Of a stretch of 64,000 bases of DNA, positions 1-12,412 are shown in pieces. The DNA comes from Phallusia mammillata. Lineage: Eukaryota > Chordata > Ascidiacea > Phlebobranchia > Ascidiidae. The position numbers were made by a program, and so were the translations under genes. The DNA lies in NCBI GenBank assembly GCA_003260075.1, contig QLIY01000243.1, positions 62,001 through 126,000 of the forward strand. Reading direction: 5' to 3'. How positions within the stretch are numbered: position 1 is the first letter of the stretch; the number at the start of each line of letters is the position of its first letter. The notes under the pieces were generated by a model. It was given only the letters and a program-made list of their open reading frames with translations. It had not been told where the DNA came from and ran no database searches.

Positions 1-286
1 AATCAACAAAATCTGTTAAAAGGTGTTAAATGAATCTTAAATCAAAGGCAATTTTTTCGTGCTCTCTTTGGGGCGCAAATAAAATTCATTGATGCCATTT
101 ACATTGCGCACTGGGGCAGAAAGAAAGTCGCTCTATTTAGTTATAATTATTAATTTGATAACAAGAGATAAAAAAAGCATTTCGGCCCCTAAAAACGGGG
201 CTAATTGTGTTTTACACTTGCTCAAAGATTTTTCCAGCTTGATATAGTTGCTTTTATTACCTATAAATGGTGACTTGACATTTTAG
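1..286. other. Intron of gene A
   Basis: Non-coding, ending in acceptor ATTTTAG at 286. By comparison with gene B it is the intron after the middle exon of pentraxin domain 1. Confidence 0.7.
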
Positions 287-3200
287 TGGGTCATTATCGA
301 ATCTTTACGTGTGGCCGCGCGTCCTTACTCCTGCCGAGATTGAGGAAATGAGTAGCACCTGTACCTGCCCAGACGATCATGTTATCAGCCTCGCAAGCAG
401 CAACGTTCTACTTCACGGTGACGTCATCAATCGCACTGCAGCATGTCAGACATTTAATGGTAAGTATATTAACACCAATCGTCACAAGCTGACGAGCCTT
501 AAAATTGATTTTAGAGTTTTTTTTTATTGTATGAAGTAAATCCATTTGAAAACTGTTATCTGGCACGCTTATAATACAATCGCTAGTGTATACATGGCGC
601 ATATTCTAACTCTTAAATATATTTTGTCTTTACAGCCCGAGATTGCAGTTTTACGAAATTTACACTCCCGGCGCCTGACCAAGAAACCGACTACATACGT
701 TACAATGGCGACTTCCCTGAATTGACCCAATTGACACTTTGTCTTTGGGTGGAAGCAGACAGCAATCGACGAGGCACAGCAGTGCTAAGCTATGCAGCAG
801 CATCAGAGGACAATGAACTCACTTTGTGGTTCTCATCAACCGATGCCACTCAGATAACCTACAGGGGAACAACTTTCACTTTAGGCGACTTCGCTGGAGC
901 ACGGGTAACAATTTTGAACTTCTAAATTGTGGGGGGTTAATAAGTCGAAAGGCACCAATTGCCTATTGAAACGCCAATATATTTGTTTCAGGCGCACATC
1001 TGCTTCACGCTGGACACTACAACTGGAAGCATTGTACTTTACGTGGATGGAATAGAAAGAAATTCCGTAGTAGCATCAAGTCGGTCTGCCGTAAGATCAG
1101 GGGGGTTCTTCGTTATTGGACAAGACCACGACAGCGTATCCCTAGCTAGTCCCGGTTTTCAAAGTTCACAGGCTTACAGGTATGTTAATACAAGGGCAAA
1201 TTTCACTTAGTCGAAGCGACATACATTTAACTTTAGGTTACAGTGTAACTTTGGTTTGGTGTAACCGTTACACCAAACAAAGCTATAGAATTTTAAATTT
1301 CCAAAGAGGTATATATCAAGTAGGTATATAATATAACCACGTTGGTCACCATCACGATTTCGTTTATTTAGCGGCACTGTTGAGGATTTGACAATTTGGT
1401 CCCGAATTCTTAGTCCGAGTGAGATATATCGTATCACAGTGGGTTGTTCCTGTCCATTCGACGCTGCTATTCAATTCAACCGCAACAATTCTATCCCGTT
1501 TGGCAATGTTGCCGTCTCTTCATCATTAAGTTGTGCTAACGGGTACCAGCTTTTGGATTACGAAGGTAAACGTTTACATCTGTCCATAAAAATTTTCTTC
1601 TCGGTAAACGTTTTATGAATTAAAATTTCCGTGTCGTTGAAAAGATGTTTTTATGCCAAGTCGACTTGATGGTGTAAGGTCGTGTTTGTTTTGCTGTAGG
1701 TTGTGGCTTGAATACATTTACCTTCCCGCGAACCAACCAGATCACCGACTATATTAGAGTTAACAACACCCTCCCTGAGTTTGAAGAGTTTTCGTTTTGT
1801 GCCTGGTATAATCCTACAAACTTTGATCCTGCGAGAAGTCGAATTTACTTGAGCTATGCAACGACCGCCAGGGCAAACGCTTTGGTGATGTTTAAGCAAA
1901 ATGACCAAGTGGAAGGCTTTGCAAACGATGCGTCCTTCGACTTTGCTGTCGGAAGGCCGTTAAACAACGAGGTAAAATCACTAATGCGTTACTAATTACA
2001 GCAATAAGCTTGGTGACCCAATGATATAAGGAGATGATATAGATCCTTAACATCCTATTTTTGGGTGTGGGTAAAAAATGATACGGGTTGCAAAATATTT
2101 TCAGCCTAGCACATTACAAACACTAAAAATGAAGCGTATTGTTTCGTAGGTCATGTGAATAAGCCACTTGGTTAGCAAAACTCTTTCGCTCTTTAGTCCT
2201 GTTCTATTTTCTGACCCCACCATACTCATTTCGCACATTTTCATCTCGCAGCTCGAATAATACTGTTCTTGTTTGTAGACCCACGTTTGTTTTATTGTGT
2301 CGGCTATCACAGAAGAGATGAAACTTTACATTGACGGTTCATCGGTTGGCAGCACATCGTATACCGGCGGAAAAATATTGGGAAACGGCATATTTTTATT
2401 AGGACAGGATCAAGATGAGGTTTCGACTGCGTCGAACAGGGGGTTTGAAGCGAACCAGGCTTTTAGGTGCAGTAATATTATTCATGTTTCATCAGCTACT
2501 AGTTGGTTTATGTTGGAAAATGGCACTGTTTTTACCAACAACTTTTATTAATATCACATGGTCGGATTTTTACTCGAAACCGATCATTTAAAGCCGCTTA
2601 AATGTTACAGCCTCGTAAACATTTTTGCAAATTCGTTTTTTACCTACTACAAAGCACTGGTACATCGGTATGAATTGTAACGTTCTACACATGAGTGTGA
2701 TAAAACTTTTTTTTGCAGCGGAACAATAAAAAATCCGACGATTTGGAGGCGAAGCCTGACTGCAGACGAAGTTTCGGCAATTGCAAGGCGGTGCGTTTGC
2801 CCAAATGATCACCTTTTAATCATAAACGACAACAAGGTTGAAACATTTGGACCTGTCGAGTATAAAAAGCAGACGACCTGCACAACACTGACAGGTTAGA
2901 TTAATAAACTTTCCGCACCTAACTAAACTTTGTCGGGCCTATAATTTAAGATTATGCTATTTTGATTAATAAATTTGAAACTAACTAATTACACGTCGAG
3001 AAAAGAAAATTTTTGTTGACCTGAAACGCACAAAATCAAAACACGCGCGGTTATATTTCACAACGACTTTCTCATTGTTTGAAACGCCATGTCTTTACAA
3101 AAAGTAGATTTGCCTCCAACGGCAATAAAGTGATAGGGTACAAGTAGTTTAAACGCATATCTTTGTTTCAAAATTGGCATGTGCGGCTTTAGTTTGTAAG

Positions 3201-6200
3201 GCGTAAAACCAGATTCTAACCCAATCTTCCATGTAATCCGTGTCGCCTTTGCACTTTTTTATGCAGGGGAGAACGAATGCCTGAATGCTCCGTGTGACAA
3301 ATACGCAAAATGCACAGATGAGGACCCAAATTACACTTGTACCTGTCAACAGGACTTCGTAGGCAATGGGACAAGCTGCATTGCAAGTAAGTAAAAATTC
3401 AGCGGTAGACCGTAAAGTAATAAAATGGAATATTATGCTGAGGCATAGAATAAGTAGAAAATACATTTAGCAAGATTACTATACGTACAAATGTATGTGG
3501 CAAGTTTCAGGTAATCTGACAAAAAGGTTCAAAATGATTTTTGTTTTATGTTGTTTTCAAATTAGAAAATAAAAATATTTTTACTTCCAGCTCCACCACC
3601 ACCTACCAACCCTTCCCATGGTAAGCATATAAATCTATTGATCGTTTTTCGGTAACGTTTCTACCAATCTTTGACCTATTAAACGATGATACTACAAAAT
3701 ATGTTGATTAAACAAAGAAATATCAAAAGCATAATATTAAACTCCGCTATGTGTTATGCCAAAAATCTTAAAAATCATGTAAAGAATCATTGACAATGAC
3801 ACGTTCGTAGGACTTTTTCAAATAATTAAAACAAACAGAGCACTTTTTTTGCAGTAAATGCAAGTCATATCCTGGTGCAATGCACAGCAAGGGAAATCAG
3901 ACTTTCCCTTCCAGTCTACATTGCCGAACACTTCAATGCAAACCGTCATACAATGCATCTCCACAATGCCACCTGCCCTCCGACTTTAAGTCCTGACAAC
4001 AGCACATATACATTCACAGTCTCAGGAAATTTGGGCAGCGAGTGTGGAACCCAAGTGCAGGTATGGAACCAAAATGGTTGCAATTTTCTCCAACCTAACT
4101 TCAAACCTAGGATTAACAAATAGTTTCGTTTTATTCTGGTCTGACCAAAATCCAGTTATAACTATTTTTTTCGTTGAATAAAAGTAGAAACGGTAGTGAC
4201 CAATATGTAGTGAGAATTTTTCAAAACTACGTTTTAAGTATTTTTGTGTGCAGAGAAACGCTACGCATATCATCTACACAAATGAGGTCCGCTCTTTCGT
4301 GGATCGCGATCAACCTATATTCACAGGAGCAACTTTTAGTATTCCATTTCAATGTGCTTTTCCATCAACAGGCAACATTATCTCAATCAACTATACGGTG
4401 AGTTGACAAACGCTTTAAAACAAAAAAACAGGTGGTCACAGAATCAATGCAAAAATTTGACACAATACCTTAATAATCAAAACTTAAATTATTTAAGCCA
4501 ATTTTAGTACAGAAAAGAAGCTATTTAAGAGCTGCAAGTTTTAGTTAATACAAATCAACATTTGGTAATCATTTTAAAACTATTTCGACAGGTTGAAATT
4601 GCAACAGCATCCGTTTCACCAGCAGGAGGCAGTGGTGCATTCCAACTCACATCACAACTATTTGCAGATGAATCGTTTCAGAACACACAAGCTCAGCAAA
4701 CATTTGCAGTAAGTTGTCACCTGTACCTGTACGATGTTACAGCAGTACTTCGAGTTATTCTGGTAGTCCTTTGACGATACAAGAATTCAATGCAATAAGA
4801 ACCTATTTAACTGGCAAATATAACATCCGAGTTTTCGAAGTCAGATATTTTGTTTATATATGTCCTTTGAAAAAAAAAGGAGATGAAAATAAGCCTGGCA
4901 ACCAAACTATATTCAACAACAACCTGGTTTCCGGCAGCGAAATGAAGGGGCATAGTTGACTATGTTATAGTTTAATCATGTCGTTCTAAATTAAAAAAAA
5001 AAGTTGAATAAAAACTAGAAAAACACTTTACTCGTTAATTGGGACCAAAAACTTGTTACTCGCTTCCGTCAAAACCTCAGGAAACACCTAAATGCGTTAT
5101 GTTCACAATCAGTTTACTGTCGAGCTACTTATTTTATATTTGATTTGTTTTCGCGCTAAGGACTTGTTAACTATAATTCAGTTCAACCGTTCCACTGGGT
5201 TGAGTAATGCCGCTAAGATTCTTGCTCAGTGCAACACAAGGAGTCAAGACAGGACTAGAACACAAAGTCTTCTAACTTCAATGGGTTTACTCCAGCTGTA
5301 TTTTTGGGCAAACAGTGTTGAACAGAAAAGCACTACAAGACAACAAAAAACAATAAGACCCTAAAGTTTAATGCATTGTAACAAATGTATTGCAGACCAC
5401 AGATTTCTTGTATGTGCAAATCGCCATTGCTACTGAAGACTCTTACCTGACAACAGTTCTACAAAGATGTTGGGGAACTCCTTCGGCAAACCTTAATGAT
5501 GCAATTCAATACGACATTATTCGAAGCAGGTACTTCAATCTATTTGAAATAAAAGTAAAGTTTTATCTTACACACCAGTACTTTTTGTTAGTTGTCCAGT
5601 ACCAGAAGCAGTTGACAACACAGTTCAAATCCTTTCAAACGGCAACAGCAGTCAAGCACGGTTTGAGGCACAAGTTTTCGCTTTCACTGATGGAGACGTA
5701 ATCTACCTTCATTGCGAAGTTTCCGTTTGTAACTCTGCAACGGACATATGTGTACCGGTGGGTTTTAAAAATACGGGTGTATCTTCCATAGTTTCACATT
5801 TGACGGATCGTGATAAGTATAACGACGTCAACCTGTCTTAGGCAATACTTTTTTGTGCTTTTACATTCTTACTTTTATCAAATATCTAAATTTTGGAAAA
5901 GAAAAGGTAAAGTTCACCAGATGTGAAATTATCCTATAGAATAACTATTGGTACAGATGGTGTAATATTGTTCATCGCTTGTTTATTGGTGCAGGTTCTA
6001 AATCATATTTTATCTAAAGACTTGTCCAGCACGTAAACGTCGAGATATCTCTGCAAGAAACAAAAGACAAGCAGAAAATGATGTTGCTTATCAAACAATA
6101 GGACCATTTTACAGAGAAGTTCCCGTTATCTCTACAGAATCGAATAATAACTGTACGTATAGCAAAAACACATTTATTTAACTGCCAAAAAGGGAGCGAC

Positions 6201-6603
6201 CAGTTTGCCGGTTATTATGCTGCTCCATGTCATACTAGAAAAATAGTGCTTCAGAAAATGCACGGTTCGCCTGCCCAATTGTTGGTATAATTTAAAATGA
6301 TTTAAAAACTACCTACAAATGTTCCTTTTCTACTAATTTTACTTATACTATTGGAAGCATTTGTGCGTTAGTTGTAAAGTTATAAAACGCAATTAAATGT
6401 ATTAAATTTTTTATATAGCTTGGCTTGTTGGTGGAATTTTGGGAGGTGTCGTTATCGTCCTAATTGCAGTGTTGCTTCTCGTGGGAATCAGGTGCTACAT
6501 TGCGGGCGGAAGAAACAGGGATTCTAAAGATCGAGGCATTCTCTTCGGGTTTAATACCTTTAGTAATGCCAAAGGTGTTGACAATCCAGCTATGATGACT
6601 TAA
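287..6603 (+). CDS. Gene A: pentraxin-EGF-ZP transmembrane protein (5' end outside window)
   Basis: Predicted type I membrane protein. Exons: 287-459, 636-904, 992-1179, 1372-1565, 1700-1971, 2279-2466, 2719-2894, 3267-3386, 3591-3620, 3855-4060, 4254-4397, 4592-4708, 5396-5529, 5592-5757, 6020-6152, 6419-6603. All junctions are GT-AG and in frame, giving 897 residues. The first exon is the last third of pentraxin domain 1, so the signal peptide and two more exons lie upstream. Pentraxin 2 keeps the HxC signature (HICF), the calcium-site DNE in SEDNEL and GQDHD. Then come a six-cysteine EGF exon, a proline hinge, and a ZP module with ten cysteines (VQC, ATC, SEC, FQC; RCW, SCP, HCE, SVC, DIC, TCP). 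RKRR and RNKR dibasic sites precede one membrane helix (about 20 residues), and the tail ends in GVDNPAMMT. This is the only copy with no frame break. Family recognition is strong; function is unknown. Confidence 0.85.
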
Positions 6604-8944
6604 AAGTCTAAAAAAATCATCTAAAAATGATATAACGGCATGCACATGTATCCTGCTGCTTTTTATATTATTAGTAACCCGATTTCGTAGAGGCTTTAAC
6701 TACTAACACTATAAGTTGTGTCCATCAAATACAGTGGATTTTCAAGTAGTCAGTGCACTCTGGGAGGCGTAGCCATGGAGGGCGCTGGAGGATAAATAAG
6801 CAATTTGGCGCGCAGGGATAAAAGTAGGTACAACGGGATTACGACAACAGAAAAATAATCGGTTCACCATATCTAGCATGACTCCCAATAAGAAACCCGA
6901 TGTTGTAAAAACGGTATATTACATTAGCTCTAATAAATTAGGTCTATTAGTACGATCAACTCGAAAAGTTTTACTGATAAAATGGGTGTTTATATGTCAC
7001 CTAAGTGTTTATGATGCGTTACAGAAAGTTCCATTCCACTTATCTAAAAATTCAACTACATTTTATTAGTGTGAAATGTGTGTATTGTTGTTTATTACAT
7101 TTCGTTGATTAACAAAACTAATAAATAACGTTTAAAGTTATGACTAAGTTCGCCAATGATTTGATTGGTGTTGCAGGAATTTTTGGTTCTCTTGTAGCCT
7201 ACGTATTAATACAGCTTATCTCTAAACTTCTTGAACTGATTTTGTAAAGAAAGTTAGAAGCTTGTTGATTTTAGCTGCTTATGGAGTCTACAAAAACAAA
7301 TAACCTACCTGTAGAAAACAGAGGTAGTATGAATCAAAACAGTTAGGAAACAGTTTTAAACTTGCATTATACCAAACGATATCTCCCGTAAAATGTCTAG
7401 TTTAGTCAGTAGTCGGAGAATAGTTTTCATGTCGAAATGTAGCTGTAACTTTCGTTAATGACCGTCAGTAGCCTAGACCAAACTGTTACGGAATTATTTC
7501 GACAGGCACTCAATTTGGTCCAACCGCTAGGGGGATTTAAGCGGCAATACTCAATCGAATAACCCAGCTCGATCTTACATAAGGACTGTCTCCAATTCTT
7601 TGTATTTGTTCGTTCGAAAAGTAAAAATTTATAGCTTGGATAACTGGAAATTTACATACCACACAAAGCAAGTACTGAAAAGCAAGTACTGCAAGCAAAC
7701 AGTAACAATACGGCACACTTAAAATCACGTAACTCTGGAATGCAGATACGCAATTCCCCGCCTTAAGGAATGTATACAACAAAACCAACATGTTTCGTCA
7801 CTGGCTTTACGGAGCCCTGAGAAAAAAAACATCCTAATAAACCGGCGACGTCCTATTTAAAGCTTAAGGAACGTTAGTAAAGTAGACAACATTCCGAGGT
7901 AATCAACAGCACTTAAGCAATAACCGTTCAGGGGAGGCGACATAGGTGCCATAACATAAACTAACCAGAACAAATTATCTCCAGCTTCATTTCATTTCAC
8001 AAACATTTAAAACAGCTACACATTTGGTACGATTTTCAAAAAAAAAAATTTGATGTGGTGGATCTGACAAACTACTAGATTCATGTATTGTGTAAAGTAG
8101 TTTTTGTTTCCTAAAACATTCACCTCACAGAGTGAACAACTGCAAGGTCAGATGCTTAGCAAAATCATTTGATTTACAGAACATCTGTCAATATACGATC
8201 CGTTTAGTTTAGTGGTTTAGAAACGAGGCTATCTTCATCGTTAGCAGTTTTTGTGTGGAAAATGCGAAACGCCATCATAACATCAATCGCCTAAAAAAGT
8301 TGCATGTTACTACAACCCACTTTAGTCAATTCAAAACAATTACAGTTTTTATTTAGTTTTTTTAAATGAAGTTACGTATTATACAGAAACTAATAAAAGC
8401 GTCAATGCCGTTTTCAAAGTGGAAGTAGAAAACATAGAAGGGATTTTTTTGTTTGTAGGTTATGTTTCTTACTCGCTCTCTCAGTTCCAGGGTCGCAGAG
8501 TTGTTGTTTTGAATTTTTTGGGGTCGGAGTCGTGATAGTTTTTCGCAAGTGCGAGTGAATTCTGCGTCACAAAAGTTTTCACCGACTCAAATATCCTGCT
8601 TGTGACACATTAACTCTTCATGCAACCGACTGGATGTTTAAGAAGCAGTGTGCCATTGTAATAGCCTAAATGGTGTTGTTAGGCGTCTTGACAAAAAAGA
8701 TAACTTGGTGCAAGGCCAAACAAAAGGTAATGGCTTAAGTAGAAACAATGAGCCCGATTGATTGCCTTCAAATTTAAAAATCTTTCGACTTGAAAATTCT
8801 GCGAAAATGGATAAGCACATCAAAATTCCTTACGATTTTAAATTCGTGAAGCAAGTTTAAATATTAGCTCATGGAGTTCGTAAAGATGGATGTACGGAAC
8901 GGAGCGCTGTGTTTCCAAAAAACTAAACCAAATGATCAATCTGG

Positions 8945-9190
8945 TTGACTCGGGCCAAAATTGATCCAGACGCGGTTTCAAGCTTTAGTACATTGAACAC
9001 GGGCTGGCTCAAGTTTAGCTTATTTAACAAAGCGACAACTTTCACAAAAATTATTGTCGTGAAGGTAGGAGTTATGATGGCCCAAGTAAAAATAAAATCC
9101 GAACCCATATGGGTTGTGGTCTGTAAAGTTTTAAACACTGGACAAAGCATATCCGGTAAACTTTTCATAAATCTAAATGTTTGCACAATG
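8945..9190. repeat. Recurrent spacer sequence, copy 1
   Basis: A block with CAAGTTTAGCTTATTTAACA, AGCGACAACTTTCAC and CATATCCGGTAAAC recurs in other spacers at about 12035-12170, 22965-23190 and 32220-32425. It appears to be part of the ancestral spacer duplicated with the genes, or an old dispersed repeat. Confidence 0.65.
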
Positions 9191-9385
9191 TTCAGCATAT
9201 GTTGACTAAAAATATGATCCCCAGGTGCAGAACTTCACCAGCGACAAACATTTATAACCATTATATTGGAAATTCTCGCATTGAGAATATGCAAAGTGCT
9301 TTACGTAGGTAAGAAGGTTCCAAAAACGTCTGCAGATACGTAACATGAAAATAATAAGCACGTGGGGTAAAAAGCATTCATTAAG

Positions 9386-9786
9386 GTGGTTCTCAAACTC
9401 TTACTGATTGCCTACACCTAACGAGCTTTTTTATCGCACATCAAATTAAGAAATATGGCTATTTTTTGACCAGATTGGTATATTTCTAATACCATTATAA
9501 GGTGGTGGTCATTTAAGAACGTTTGTTTGTCTGCCGGATAGTGCTTTTGTAGCCGCTTTACTGATGTGATGCACACATCATACAAGAGTGATGCCATAAT
9601 GTCATTCAGCCAATACATACAGTAAGTAGGAATGACGAATTTGCCTACTCAATGATGACGAATTATAGCCTACTCAACAGTTATTTACAAATCAGAAATC
9701 TAGATTTGCTTTGAATTGAGTACAGCAGAATTGTACCCGGGTTCAATTGGAGATGTTACGCGCGTATCAATTGCTGAGAACTAACG
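9386..9786. mobile_element. Old hAT-like element in gene A 3' flank
   Basis: Left GTGGTTCTCAAAC with TACTGATTGCCTAC inside; right end decayed (CTGAGAACTAACG). The same element sits at the equivalent place 3' of gene B (23395-23686), so it predates duplication of the flank. Confidence 0.5.
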
Positions 9787-10632
9787 CTTTAATACACCAA
9801 TCATGTCCTTTAATACAGCAATCCAACGGCGAAATTTGGCAAGTAAGATACAAGATTCCAAGTTCAAGACCAACTCTACCTGCATTGCAAGGTCGCTGTC
9901 TGCGAATTAAACACAGAGATTTGTGCGTCGGAAAAAGAGAACATAATCGTTTGTGTCAAATCCTGCAAAAGTATAAATTTTTAAACTTGTTCGGAAAACC
10001 GTAAACGGCGTGGTGTGTTATTAAACTCTAACCGGTAAAAACGACAGGCAACCAATGAAGTTGAATACTAAACCATCGGCCCAATAGGCTTGTGCCAGAT
10101 GACGATGGGACAACATCAAACGGTTTACGTATAAAGCCTTTGCAACCGTGCAACAAAGCGCAAGAAAAGTCACCGCTGAATTACCCACGGTCGTTACTTC
10201 TGGTAAACGCAGTTTTAAACAAAAAAATATTATTTGCGTAAACATTTGGAATGTGACCAAGAAGACGAAAGTTATTGAAAGTTAATAACCCTGGCCTTAC
10301 ATGTTTATCCTTTATCGCTGACTAATATCCAGTGTAGAGATTTGGGCTACTAACACATGTTATTACCTAATTGTCGTATCAAAATTTTTTTTTAACATTT
10401 CATACTTGTTGATTTATGTCATAACATATAACAAGCGCATATATAACATATATATATAACAAACGCTACAGCATATCCGTCTAAGTTACAAACTTTTTGC
10501 TGATAAACTAAAACAAAAATATGGACAAAGAGTGCAAATACCAAAATGGTCGCCAAAATGGTATGTTTTCCTTTGGCTATGAAAATTCGGACTCCAGTTC
10601 AATACGAGACAAACAAGTTTAAAACATCTGAA

Positions 10633-11091
10633 CTGGCGTTGTCGACAACCTTTTTTGCGCTGCGGGCTGGTTTTAAAACGAAAATTTTATCGCGGACTGC
10701 TTTTCACAAAACAGCAAATTTTAAGCAAAAAAAGTCATTACAAAATTAATGAAATAAGAACGGAGCTTGGCTGTCGCAACGAGGCGCTAGGGAATTGTTG
10801 AACATAATTTACGTCCAGTCGGTTTCGCGCTTTTGTTTTAATCACAAAAACTCTGCTTACTCACATAAGTAGCGCGTCGGAATTGACAGAAAAGTTTTTA
10901 ATGCTTTTATGGGAGTTGCCCTATGTGTCAAAAATAATCCAGCGGATGTAGAAATAAGAAATAAAGTACCTGATTTCGACAAACTGGAGAGATTTAACGC
11001 GAATTTAACAAAACAGGTTTAAAGCATTTATCCTGAAAATTTATACGGCCAGGTAACGAACTCCTCGCGGCCATGTGGTTGCCGACCACTG
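10633..11091. mobile_element. Degenerate hAT-like element, relative of 56559-56802
   Basis: The left part GTCGACAACCTTTTTTGC followed by AAAATTTTATCGC resembles the left end at 56559; the right end GGTTGCCGACCACTG is intact at 11091. The left tip has diverged and no target duplication is clear. Confidence 0.5.
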
Positions 11092-11404
11092 CAGTAAGCG
11101 AATTGAGCAAAATAATAATGTGGGCTACTGAAGTTTCATTGCTTAAAACATTTCGGTCAAAAATGCCGTTTTGCCGATAGTGACTCTAAAGTTGGGCCTT
11201 ATTGGGCCAAAATTGTTCGGCTCTTTTCAGGTAAATTCGGTGTATCACTGCAAAATACTTATTTTCGGTCAACTGCTGTACACAGGAGCGCTTATTTAAG
11301 TGTAAAACATTGTAAATTTAAGTAACTTCCACGCTTTTCATAAAAAACAGAACATCAAATACCAACGGCTATAGCACAAAAGAAACCACTTTTATTGATT
11401 ATAC

Positions 11405-11619
11405 CAGTAGTTCTCAAACTGTGCGTCGCGACGCCTTGGTGCGTCGTTTCAATGTTCCAAGGGCGTCGCAGAATAGTTCTGTTTCGTGGCGTTTTGTTGT
11501 TGTATCAATAAACACAACTTTAATAATAAGTTTCCTCATTAACTTTTATTTGCTGGTGCGTCGCAAGACCAGAAAACTTTTCCAGGGGCGACGCAACAAA
11601 AAAAGTTTGAGAACCACTG
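11405..11619. mobile_element. hAT-like MITE upstream of gene B, TSD GATTATAC
   Basis: CAGTAGTTCTCAAAC ... GTTTGAGAACCACTG, perfect duplication GATTATAC (11397-11404, 11620-11627). The interior repeats GCGTCGC motifs in both orientations, so the whole element can fold back. Confidence 0.8.
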
Positions 11620-12352
11620 GATTATACGACAGGTGAATTATGAATAGCGCTCTCTTATTTATTACCAATTAAGTGAACGATTCCAGACCTCGTTCAATCT
11701 GCGTTTCGCCAACATTTTCGTATCGGAAGTGAACAAGCCAATTGAGTTCTGGGAAAAAAGAAATGCGGTAAAAACCAACAGCAAGGCTTGCATCACGTCC
11801 ATGTGGCAAAATTTTCCAATCGTAACCTTATCAATTTCCAAGAATCAATAGGGTAGAATTGTTTTGTTGTTCCACAGTTTTGATCGGGGCTTCGGTACCG
11901 CAGGTGCTGTTCTGGCGTAATGACGTGAAAAAATAATAATTTGGGTGATCGTAAGTATTATTCGATCTTTAGGGAAATCTGTATTTCCTGTCGCACAAGT
12001 TTTAAATTGTAGACCAGGAACAAAAATTGTTTCAGGTTCAAATCACAGCGCCAGGTCTGGTACAAGTTTAGTTTGTTTAATGCAGCAACAATTACTAAGC
12101 TGATTGTAGAGTAAGTCGAAATTGCATTGGCGTCGGTGAAAGTGAACCTAAGTGGGTCGAGATGTGGTGGTAACGATTTGCGATGATACTAGATGGTTAG
12201 CGAAAATGTGACCAAATTGGTGTAAACACATCACATTAAAGAAGCTTTGCATCAAACATTATTAAGGGCCAAGTTTAATCAAACTTCATGGACTATTATA
12301 ATTTCTTGCCAAATACAATGCCGCTGAATAACCTGTCTTAACATGTTTTGTG

Positions 12353-12412
12353 TCGTTATGTGTTTCAGATTGTCGCGTTTAGGTAACGAAGAATTCAGTT
12401 TCATCATTCAAC
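12353..12412 (+). promoter_or_regulatory. Splice acceptor and short leader before gene B start codon
   Basis: A TGTTTCAG acceptor ends at 12368, 44 nt before the ATG at 12413. The sequence after it (ATTGTCGC) matches that after the gene C acceptor (ATTATCGC). No upstream 5' exon is evident. This fits spliced-leader trans-splicing, known in Ciona, or an ordinary 5' UTR intron. Confidence 0.5.

Larger units (their letters stand above)
6604..12412. other. Spacer between genes A and B
   Basis: No convincing gene. 6604-9790 is paralogous to the gene B 3' flank (21852-23700). It holds the old hAT-like elements, the recurrent spacer block and MITEs listed separately. Open frames here lack splice partners and homologues. 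Confidence 0.7.

Noticed and set aside
8198..8270. tRNA-like A-box resemblance (TTAGTTTAGTGGTT)
   Set aside because: No convincing T-arm, B-box or acceptor stem could be matched; not called as a tRNA.
8945..9205. Open frames on both strands downstream of gene A
   Set aside because: They coincide with the recurrent spacer block; the other copies are not open, so there is no coding constraint.
9747..10004. 85-codon open frame 3' of gene A
   Set aside because: It overlaps the decayed end of a hAT-like element and has no counterpart in the duplicated flank of gene B.
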